From contig NW_024609958.1 in the NCBI RefSeq assembly GCF_016920785.2, forward strand, positions 2,356,001 through 2,420,000: DNA of 64,000 nt, given 5' to 3'. How positions within the stretch are numbered: position 1 is the first letter of the stretch; each line of letters opens with the position of its first letter. Shown here piece after piece: positions 45,272-54,517 of the stretch. The position numbers were made by a program, and so were the translations under genes. The notes below the pieces were generated by a model. That model ran no database searches, was not told the DNA's origin, and saw only the letters and a list, made by a program, of their open reading frames with translations. The stretch comes from Ixodes scapularis (lineage: Eukaryota > Arthropoda > Arachnida > Ixodida > Ixodidae).

Positions 45272-45383
45272 GAAGTTTCGCTGGTGTCTACACCCGTTCT
45301 AACCCGCGCTCATCATGAGCACGAGCTAGCTTCACGCGCCTCACAAGCCATCTTTCTTCTTTTCTTTTCAATAAATCATTACA
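45250..45383 (+). repeat. LTR-like direct repeat, copy 2
   Basis: Starts TGTGGAGACTCAAG and ends AATAAATCATTACA. Partner of 43449-43584, and immediately preceded by TTGGGCGCCAA. Confidence 0.5.
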
Positions 45384-46808
45384 AAAATATGATTTCGTGG
45401 CCACATAGACGTTGCGATCGTTCAAGGAATGCTAACACTAATCACTTTTCTCGGGTGATGAAAACACGTCAAAATTCGCATTCTTCATGCACACCTTACA
45501 AATACAGTACGCACCAGTAATATCTTGAACTTGATCCCACGTATAGACTGCGCAAAATAAAAGAAAAAAACCGGGCGGTGTTTGAGGAGGCAAATGCTGA
45601 AAAAGCACCAGTGTAGTCGAAGTAAACAAAGACGACGTCACGAGCGTTTCTGCTGTATTGAAGGTGCTGCCACAACATCACCGCACCAGTAGATAGATCT
45701 TTCCTTCTAGGACGTACTGGGTTATCATCGCTACACGCGACGAGAATTCAGTCAAGGATAACGCTCTACGCAGGACAATGAACTTCCAACACGCCGACCA
45801 TGTCAACGATCACCACCGACGCCATGTTTTTTTCCGCAGACAGGCAGCTATGCGCAGACGCAGTCTGATCTTTCGCTTTCTTCGTTTACCACACGATAAA
45901 TGGCGCTTACATCACAGCACTATTAAATTCGTCGATTTCCGTCACATCGCATATTATTCAACAAAATGTGAACCAGAATATTCTTTAAGAAAACTTTTAA
46001 GAAACATTCGCCTGCAATTTATTGTTTAGGATCGCGGTGCTGATGAGGTAGGCTCTGATCCAATAGGAGATGTGGATTTGGCTGACGTGCCGTGGCACCG
46101 CGGATGAATTGCAGTGAAAAGGTGTAAAAGAGTCCGTTTTTTTTTTAGTTATATGGCGAAAACAACAATTTTTAGCTCGCTTTTTTCTGTTTTTGTTTTC
46201 TTTTGACGCCTTTTACGACGTGCGATGGACGAAATTCCATTTGAAAATCGTTTCATGGTCCTTTCAGCTGACACTAGAAGATCCGCCTTCAGCGCGACCT
46301 TTCTGCCCTTGCTAACACAAGTGTGAGCGCGCAGGCACGCTCAGTCAAAGCACTGTGAAAGCCAGCAAGCTCGCGCTCAAGGCGGAGCTTCTTGTCTCAC
46401 CTTAAAGGTGAACGGAGTATAATATGGGCGCGTCTTGCCAGGAGTACCAGTCGCGCTCCTTAAGCGCTACTTCCCATGTTTGATACGCTCGCATTATAGT
46501 AGCCCTCGTAAAAATAATACATTGTACTTAAGAGAACGAATATTAGTGCATTCCGTTCGCCTGTAAGCAGACAAGGCAGCGAAAGCTACAAATACCACCC
46601 GCCATCCAGCTAGCTTAATGTAAGCTGACACCACAAGGGCTTAATTAAATTACAAATAGCGCTAGGACGAGGACAGACGAAGAAGTGGACAGGACTACAC
46701 ATAATTTAATTATGTGTAACCAACTAGCCCGCCAGAATGTTTTAATTCACCACAAGGGCCTTTTTTTTTTCTTTTTTATTGTCTAAAACGATGCAAGTTG
46801 TAGTCATA
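45384..46808. other. Intergenic; no supportable gene
   Basis: Short overlapping frames only. CACCTTAAAGGTGAACGG at about 46396 is another TTAAAGG terminus without a visible partner. Confidence 0.35.
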
Positions 46809-47017
46809 CCGCCAAATTCAGAAACCTCACTCAAACTACACTCAAACTGAAGAGCCCCTCCACTTCCTTGAGAGAGGCGCGAGGGCCGGCGCTGTCCAAT
46901 CGCGAGGACGGATCCGCCGTCGTGATTGGCCAGCGCCCGCCCTCGCGCCTTTCCTCGAGGAAGTGGAGGGGCTCTTCAGTTTGAGTGTAGTTTGAGTGAG
47001 GTTTCTGAGTTCGGCGG
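46809..47017. mobile_element. 209-bp near-perfect palindromic (snapback) element
   Basis: From CCGCCAAATTCAGAAACC to GGTTTCTGAGTTCGGCGG the segment folds back on itself almost completely, with arms of about 95 bp and a GGATCC centre. ATA lies on both outer sides, consistent with a TA or 3-bp duplication. A 21-base C run and a 22-base A run follow directly at 47025-47067. Confidence 0.85.
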
Positions 47018-47024
47018 ATAGACA

Positions 47025-47055
<31 letters not shown>

Positions 47056-47067
47056 AAAAAAAAAAAA

Positions 47068-48890
47068 CGCATCGGGAAAAAAATGTTTTTTTTTTTTTCA
47101 CGCGGGCCCGCGTTTTTTTATTTTTCGCGTTCTCCTCTGCCGTTCCTCGCCTCCTCGCTTCTTTTGCTTCGTGACGTCAAAAATCATGAAATCTAGAAGC
47201 TTTTGTAGGCGACATTTCTATAAAGTTTAATAAAAGCAATCGTAAAACATGTTTTTTGACGCAATGGCGAACGCACTACGGCTCTTCTTTTCGAAATACA
47301 GAAATCGGAGTCCGTTGTGGTGCCGCCTCCTGTCTGCCTAGCTAGATCGCAAACTCAACGATGAAGTTAACTTAATCGGTCGCTGATTGGCTGCCCTTTC
47401 GGTCACGTGATGTGACGTTGCGATTGAGTTTTTCCCTGCGGATTCCGATGGAGTTCGAGCTATGCTGGTGAAATAATAAAGTTCTCGGTGACGTCAAAAT
47501 GTGGTCACGATTGAGTTTGGCGATGGAGATAACTTTGTAGTAGTCGGGCAGACACAGTTGCCAAAGTCAATAAAGATGGCGACTTTCAAGCTCGCGGACG
47601 GGGCGGGCCAAAGCGAGCTTTCACGGACTATCGCTACGTTTTTTATGTGTTCGCCGTTCAAGGTTCGTCAGGGACGTAATCGGGGAATGCTGCCCGACAC
47701 TCGTTGGTGCTCACATTTGCCGTGGAAGCTTTGGCGGCGTCGCGAGGGGCCCCATATGGTGACCGCCGAGCAGCAAGTGCTCTCCTTGTGCGTTGCTGGC
47801 GGCACATTTTGCTGCGACAAAGACGTCACCGTGCGTCGGTGTGCTGCGAGTCGCATTCTTTGGATGCTACAGAGAGGATAATCGATAACCCGGGCTGAAG
47901 GTGGGTGGGCTTCGCGCGCCAAGTGAAGACGGAAAGACGACGACCAAGAAGTTCAGCGATGCGAATTCAGCGGTGTTGTCGGTAAGTGCTCAATACGCTG
48001 TGTTCTAATACAGTCTGAATGGAACATTTTCTCAATGCGCTTGCGCGAGAGCTCTCAGTAGAAGACGGGTGCTTCATTCACCGTGATGAGTGTCGTGCGA
48101 GATAGTCGCACGGATTCAAGCTTACTCGTGATTGCATGTGTATCATCCAAATGCCTCGGGCCTTAACATCTGGAAATTGTTCTGCTGCAGCACGTTGTGT
48201 ACGTTTTCATTTTACGATTGCAGGTTCAAACTCGTACAGTATCTTGTTCTTTGCTTGTGTTGTCTGAAACTTTTCTGCCACACCGGGTAGGGCGCCTCGT
48301 CAAGCTGCAATCCATGCAGCTTGACGTTTGACATTATATGCCCCATCTCCCATCTTTGCATATAAAGGAAAGTAAAGAGATTATAAACTCAATTGACACC
48401 TCTTTGCCCTGAAGGCACAATTTTGAGTATTGTGAAAGACAAGTGGAATACCTCCACTTTTTTTCATCTTTTTTATTATTACATGTTCAGCCTTTTTGGG
48501 TGCTATGCACCTACTAGCTCCCAGTAGAGGCTGCATTATCATATAGAATATTTATCTAGTCTTGATGTGCTTTTGGACAACTGAAAAGGTTATGAAACAT
48601 TCATGTCAGATACCGCCTCACTGTTGTGTGCAGGTGACAGCGACAAAACCCTGAAGCCATGCTCGCACACCAATTCCTCTAACCCTAATGGATGCTGCGC
48701 TGTCCTGAGGCCAAGCTTAACAAAAAGCATTGATTCAGATTCTGTCGTAGAGCAATGAATAGGATGCTGAAAAGCAGGTTCCGGTGGTTGCAAAGGTGCT
48801 AGGCACAGCAACATCATTTGACTTTCTGCACAATCCGGGCTTGTATAGCTCTATTTTGAGGCCTCCCCCTTGAGCCCCAAGAGTCCGACC
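47068..48890. other. CpG-rich region with a possible plus-strand first exon
   Basis: CpG density is high at 47.4-47.98 kb. The sequence ATGCGAATTCAGCGGTGTTGTCG runs into a strong GTAAGTG donor at 47981, and would encode MRIQRCC. This resembles the donor context of the gene at 53.9 kb. No downstream exon in matching phase was found. A 126-codon frame at 47501-47881 is open but unrecognised. Confidence 0.3.
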
Positions 48891-50900
48891 CCGAGGACGG
48901 TGTAAGCTTTGTCAGCAGAGGACACGCTGTGCAGTGCTGAAAATCTGAGAGGTGGCCGCCTCTGCAAGTATGTGCTGCCTACCAGGGTCTCCCTGCTCAA
49001 ACTTGAAGCCTGGCAGCTGTTGAGGCTACTACGAGCTTTGTCTCTCGTCACATCTGCGAAATATACTTGTGTGTATGCGCTTGCAATGTTTTGTCATACT
49101 TTGTAACTTGCCAAATCAAGTAGACACGGTAAGTCCCTTGGGCTGCAGAATGGTCTACCTAACAGACAGATAAAGCGGCATTCAATTCTCTCGGGTTGTT
49201 TTACAGACCCCGAGAGTAGTTTGATAGAAGGGCACTTTTTCTGGTCTGAAGCAATTGCTTACGCATCAAAACAACTTACAGCAAGCCTATGGCAGACAAG
49301 TTTGGTATTTCATAAAATGGTGTTTCATATCAGACAGAAATAGATAGACATGACAAGCATTTTTCTTTTATTGCTGTGGTGCCTGCGCTGAAGAAACACC
49401 GCACCAAGCGTGTGCGTTTGGAGTTTTGGTATGGTACCTAAAATGGAAGTTTGTACTAAGTCGATGTTTCTGAAAAAGCTTTTTAACACAATGCTTTTGG
49501 CAGGGTAACCTGGCAAAAATGCAAACCGCATAAGCGAAACGTCGAGGCATTGCAACAGAGAATAAAGGAAGGCCTGCTCATGGGTGGCATCTTGTTTCCC
49601 ATTGACTGCATAAGCATTCTGGCTCTAGCAGTATATTGTTCCAAGCATAGAGGAAGAAAAGGTGAAAAATTAACTGTGGTTGGTGGTATCTGGACGATTT
49701 AACTTGCACCGCCGTGTCACCGTTAATTGTGAAATTTCTGGTTGCCTGTATATGAAATATACATCGACATCTGAAGTCGAGATACGAGTCCCGGCACATG
49801 AACAATTGCACCGAGATTTCCTGACCCAAAATTTGTATTCGATGTAAGACAATTTTGTCGGGTATGACCAAGGTATTGCTGCAAATCCTTTTTCCATGCT
49901 ATACTGAAATCATGACAGATGCAAAATGGTGCCTAGGGAGCATGTTTTATTGTGGATGTAAATTCTGCACCCCCATGAGGGGCACCACGAGTGTGGTCAG
50001 TGAAGATGACAGCTGGGCATGTGCAGCTGCTTGTCCCTCCACAGCCTGCAAACAAAGAACACGAAAAGGGTGAATGTTTATAAAAACAAGCATCTTTAGT
50101 GACTATGTTACAGAAATTACATAGAACAAGAGAATCCCAGGGGTGTGGTGAGCAGTAGTGTATGGCATACCACTGCTTTTACCTTATAGAACACTCATGC
50201 AGTGCTGGAAATATCAAGAATGCGAGACTCCTGAAAGACATTTTTTTTATGTGGGCACCTTCCTAACCAAGGAACTGCTCAGACCAGTAGACTTATGCTG
50301 TGGGTCTTCCAGTACAACACACAACCTATGAAGCGAGCAGCCTTGAGCATTGTGCACCTAGCATGATCTAATTACTTTGCAGCAGACAGGCCTGCTCTGT
50401 CAATCACATGAAAAATGGAAAGCGAGAAGTTTGAAATCACTCACTTCGAAACACAACACAAGGTCCGAAAATGAAAAGGAGCGAAAACAGAAGAGTCCTG
50501 CACTCACTTTCCTTTGTGTTATAACTGTCTGTCATAACTGATTTCCAATGACAAGTTAACTGTTGTTCCCGTCAATGCTTTTGGCGCTGTGGAAGTCCAG
50601 CTCTTCTGCATTGCATTGAGCAAACAACAAAGACTGTGAGCACAAGCTGCTCCGGATGTAACTGAATAAAGCAAGGACGAAGAAACTCGGCCTGGAATAA
50701 TTCATTAGTGCCATATGACACAGGTTTTCTTTCCACGGTTCTCTAAACAATGCTTGCCAGCCAATTTTAGACCTTGACTGCACTTCTCTACAACTAGGGC
50801 ACTTAATATGCTGCAATCTTGGGTGCCCAGCAGCATGTGCAATGCAACCAGCTGCTCCTGCTGAGTGGGCGAGAGGTGCTAGACAGTGCAGCTGGGGGCA
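48891..50900. other. Probably intronic or intergenic; exon-like segments
   Basis: Around 48915-49106 an acceptor-like TTTGTCAG is followed by an open frame AEDTLCSAENLRGGRLCKYV and on to TAA, but the opposite strand is also open there. No splice-consistent model was reached. Confidence 0.3.
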
Positions 50901-50909
50901 GTTCATGCC

Positions 50910-51235
50910 CTCACCATCCAGGGTGGCAGTGTACAGCTGCAGCTGAAAAAGATTAGCACAAGTGACCGATGACCGGAGTAGCAAAATCGTGACAGGCAGT
51001 GCCATTGTTCCCAAGCGCGCCGATAGCAAGTGCCAGTCATGTTCCATGTCTCAACGTGTGGGTGGCTGCCAGAAAATTGAGGGATAAGATAGCTTTCGAA
51101 ATGCAAGCTTTAGGATGGGCTGCTTTATGCCGGCCACCATCGTGTGTCGCGATTTTTCTGCTCCGGTCGTTGGTCGCTTGTGCTTATCTTTTTCTGCTGC
51201 AGCTCTACCTGATGACTGGTGCACAGCTGACATGA
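50910..51235. repeat. Inverted repeat with exon-like arms
   Basis: The minus strand at about 51000-50915 and the plus strand at about 51150-51235 share TTTTGCTACTCCGGTCATCG..CACTTGTGCTAATCTTTTTC.GCTGCAGCT-like sequence at about 80 percent. Both arms read as a polypyrimidine tract, a CAG and then CTG CAG/CTC TAC codons. Confidence 0.5.
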
Positions 51236-51402
51236 CACAGTTTCAGTAGCACACAGGCATGGTTTGCAGGTAAAGTCATGTCAGTATAAAAGACAAGACT
51301 TTTGAGTACTTGCAAAAACACCGTGTTGGTGACCACCACTTCGTACATGTCAGATGTGGTTAATGGCAGAGGCTGCTCATATTGTCATGCACGTCTCCGA
51401 CC

Positions 51403-51775
51403 AAGCTTGCCCGTGGCCGAATGGTTATCGTGCTTAGCTTGAACACAAAGGGCTGAGGTATGATGCCTGGCCGCACATGCACATTTTTGTTATTTCTGTA
51501 AATGTTGCATCCTGGTTTAATTCAAGAATCCCGTTGCTTCTTCAAAGTCAGAATGTTCTACGCACCGAACTTTCTATGCTGATTGTTCCAGAAGTCCACG
51601 CATATACATGAGGGGCTCTGCGTGGCGATACAAAGAGAGTCTCGCTCTTGCGATCGATCTTGCTACTCCGCCGACCTTCGACGCCTGTGATGCTACCTCT
51701 TTGTATTTTTGTTTTCGGCACAAGTTTGCCAAATTAAACGTTTAGTTTCTGTTCATTCATCAACTGATTATCTGT
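51403..51775 (+). repeat. Composite repeat: tRNA-Ser-like head plus LTR-like tail, copy 2
   Basis: Box-A-like TGGCCGAATGG at 51414-51424, a degenerate box B, then TTCTACGCACCGAAC, TGTTCCAGAAGTCCACGC, CCTCTTTGTATTTTTGTT, AATTAAACGTT and GTTCATTCATCAAC, matching 29380-29735 block by block. GAAATTTTGGTGGAGGTGCGGGA follows, the kind of sequence that sits just inside an LTR. Confidence 0.65.
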
Positions 51776-51819
51776 CATTCGTGAAATTTTGGTGGAGGTG
51801 CGGGACATTAACAAAAAGG

Positions 51820-51900
51820 TGCATGCACGGCCAGAAATCGAACCTTGGTTCTTTGTGTGGCAACCAAGCACGAGAACCATTCGGCCACGGGCGCGCTTGC
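51820..51900 (-). repeat. tRNA-Ser-like sequence, inverted relative to 51403
   Basis: The minus strand gives GCAAGCGCGCCCGTGGCCGA then ATGGTTCTCGTGCTTGG and a good box B GGTTCGATTTC. The first 40 bases match the head of the composite at 51403 in inverted orientation, so the 500-bp unit is bounded by two opposed tRNA-like sequences. Confidence 0.6.
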
Positions 51901-52168
51901 TCGAAGACGTGTGGGGAAATATGTGCTAGCGCAGGCACTTTGGTAAGCCTAGGCAGAAGTTTAAACCGTCAAGTGATTATGACAAAGTTTGTCCGTGTTT
52001 GTCCAGTTCAGTATGCAGAAAATATTGCTCTGTGTGGTGGCGAGAACCCTCTGCTACTTACTCTTATGGCGCACCATGCATTCACGAGGGCGCCTATCAA
52101 ACCACTCTGCCAGTTGGGCCGCGAGGAAGCTAAGTAGCTGCCTCGACTCAGACACGATCACATGGTCG

Positions 52169-52636
52169 TGTCGCCGCGGGGTCGATCGGGATCTCGAATT
52201 CGGCTCCCGACGTGCCGCTTTCTCTCCTAGCCACTGGATGGCGCTGCAGGCGCCCCCGTGGCGGGCGAGGAAAAACCTCCTCGCCCATCGATCGTGATAG
52301 ATACTCGGTGGGCCAGGGGGCGGGAGGCCTCTTAGAACTCTGGACGAGACCGAGACGCAGGCAGGCAGGTGGGTGGCGACCGGATCTAGGATATCGCGGA
52401 ACGCGAGGCTTAAGGGCCTTCTTTGTGTTTAGCGCTGGGCTTAACGTGCGTTTGTAAATATTTGTGTAATGTCGCGTGTATTTGTAGTTTAGATTAAGTG
52501 TTTTGTAGCGTTGTGTGTTATTGTACCAATAAACTGGGAGCGGAATCCCGCTCCCGTGAAAGAACCAGGCTGGACTCGGGTTGTTGACGGACCACGTGGG
52601 AAACGGCGAGTCGGCGGTGGTACGCGATTTCCTACA
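52169..52636 (+). repeat. Solo LTR candidate
   Basis: Starts near TGTCGCCGCGGGG, contains AATAAA at 52528-52533 followed by a GGGAGCGGAATCCCGCTCCC hairpin, and ends near TTTCCTACA. Layout fits a Gypsy-type LTR. No clear target duplication is visible, so both ends are approximate. It lies just beyond the stop of the minus-strand gene at 52723. Confidence 0.45.
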
Positions 52637-52722
52637 CTCTCAACTGTGACAGATTGTGATATCTAGCCTAAGGTGGAGGACATGAATACCTGAGTGCAAA
52701 AAATTAAGAGAAGTATACAAAA

Positions 52723-53998
52723 CTACACGACAATGATTTTGCCGAGTTCGACAGGCAATGCCCAGCCAGGTGCGTCCTGCTTCCACAGCCCTTTGCAGCA
52801 AATATTTTTAGAAGTGGACCTTTTATATAAATAGCAGACACCGGTTTTGAAATTGGTGAGCCAGTTTGGTTTTAGTGTCATTCCCTTGTTAATTTCAGGG
52901 CGGTGGCTAGATGTGGTGCTGCCGGTAATGTTTGGTGGAAGCAGGTTGCTGTTGGGAAAGAGGACCGGAGGCACCTTCTTTTTACTAACTGACACAGTCT
53001 CATTAATTGGATCTGTGTCTTGTTCGACACAAAACTCGACTAACCAGGTGTGGATTGTCTCTGCACCATGTGTACACTTAAGTTTTTGTGAGTCTTGCTG
53101 AGGTGTCACCTTGCTAGAAACATCAACACGGTTGGACCTACAGCCACCTTGGGAGCTACCGACCAGGCACGATATGTTAATGACAGCATCTTCTACCTTC
53201 CTCGTAGTTATGCACAATGCAGGTCATGTTCACATTTTTGTGCAATTGCTGAGATGGGTACAAAAGCTGTCACTTTGGGCTACTGGAGCCAGCGCAGTTC
53301 ACCATGATCACAGTGTAGCAAAGCTGCAACCCCACAACATCAATGGCCGCCAGCATGGAGCTACCGACGGCACTCATGCATAATACATGTTCTGACACAG
53401 GCGCAAACCACGTATTATGGATATGAATCCAGACTTGTTTTTATACCTACTATTTGGTGGTGGTGGAGCTGCCATCTGTGCTGGGTTTTCACTAGCACCT
53501 TTGGCCACAGCAGATGAGTCCTGCATCATCCAATCAAACACAAGTTAACGCAGAACAAATTGGCAGCCTTTCTTGTTCCCCGGTGATGTGATGCGCATTG
53601 CCTACACTTTAGAATTCAGGTATCGGGCTGCCTCATGCACAGCTCTAGAGAAATTAACTCGTCCGCTTGAGCGCTCCGATCCTAGCTTTCAAAGAAACAT
53701 CACGAGGCAGCACACTCGTGGAAAGTCAATAAGACCAAAAACAACACGGTGTCTGTTTACTACAAGTAGCAAGTTTTAGAAGGCCGTTACCGTGCTCTGC
53801 GGTGGCCACGGTACGGCTGGTATTAAGCGCGCTGAAAAGCATGCTTCAAAGTTACAGCGCGAGCTCCCAGTCGCAATTTCGCTGCGCACGGCAACGGTAC
53901 GCTAAGACCGCCCATTGAAATGCCATGCATGCACTTACCGACACTGCAGCCGAGATGCCGTGTGGCGACGGACGAGGCGCGTCCGCCCTCGAAATCAT
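52723..53998 (-). CDS. Unrecognised host protein, three exons (174 aa)
   Basis: Exons (minus strand): 53998-53939, 53520-53447 and 53113-52723. Exon 1 starts ATG in CpG-rich DNA, encodes MISRADAPRPSPHGISAAVS and ends at a strong donor (TCG then GTAAGTG). Exon 2 follows GATTGGATGATGCAG, encodes DSSAVAKGASENPAQMAAPP then PPNS, and ends AG before GTATAA. Exon 3 follows GATGTTTCTAG and stays open for 129 codons (for example ETIHTWLVEFCVEQDTDPIN, KKKVPPVLFPNSNLLPPNIT) to TAG. Phases 0 and 2 join without a stop. No signal peptide, membrane segment or known domain was seen; an alanine/proline-rich linker precedes a more ordered C-terminal part. A nuclear or cytosolic protein is plausible. The last part of exon 3 could be intron read-through, so the C-terminus is less sure. 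Confidence 0.55.
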
Positions 53999-54446
53999 GC
54001 GCCTTCTTCCGTGTCTTTGCGAGGAACCTTTCTCATATGGGCCAAGATTCTGTCCTACTCCTCGAGTTCAGCGAGGACACTTGGTTCACGTCCCCCACCA
54101 GACTGCCGAGTGGTAATCGCGACGTGATAACCTTTGAAAAAGCCCGACTTGACAGCAAAAATTCTAAAATTGAGGCAAATCTTCGTACAGACACACGAGC
54201 ACTTTACGCGCGACATCCACCGTCGGCCATGACGACTCATCACGATCGCGATGCAGCTCACTCATTGCGATCATCTAAATTGTTTCACTTGTGTGAAAAG
54301 ACATAATTGATGCAAGCTAGACTTGACACCGGTAATTGTATTTGAATTGTACCGCATTCTACATTTTCATAAGTTAAAAATGTTGCTTTCACAAGACCCT
54401 TCGATGCGGCGTTGCGCATTTTCCTCTAGGGACATATTTTGGGGAC
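53999..54446. other. CpG-rich upstream region of the 52.7-54.0 kb gene
   Basis: Moderately CpG-rich, with overlapping frames on both strands. It probably holds the promoter and 5' untranslated region of the minus-strand gene. No TATA box was seen, as is usual for CpG-type promoters. Confidence 0.35.
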
Positions 54447-54517
54447 AAATCGCGATGAGTGAGTGAGTGAATAAACTTTTATTGTAGCGACGTGTGACAA
54501 ACTCTCGGGTGGAGCCC

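Noticed and set aside
47501..47881. 126-codon plus-strand frame as a gene
   Set aside because: It lies in CpG-rich DNA with other open frames on both strands and has no recognisable domain or splice partner.
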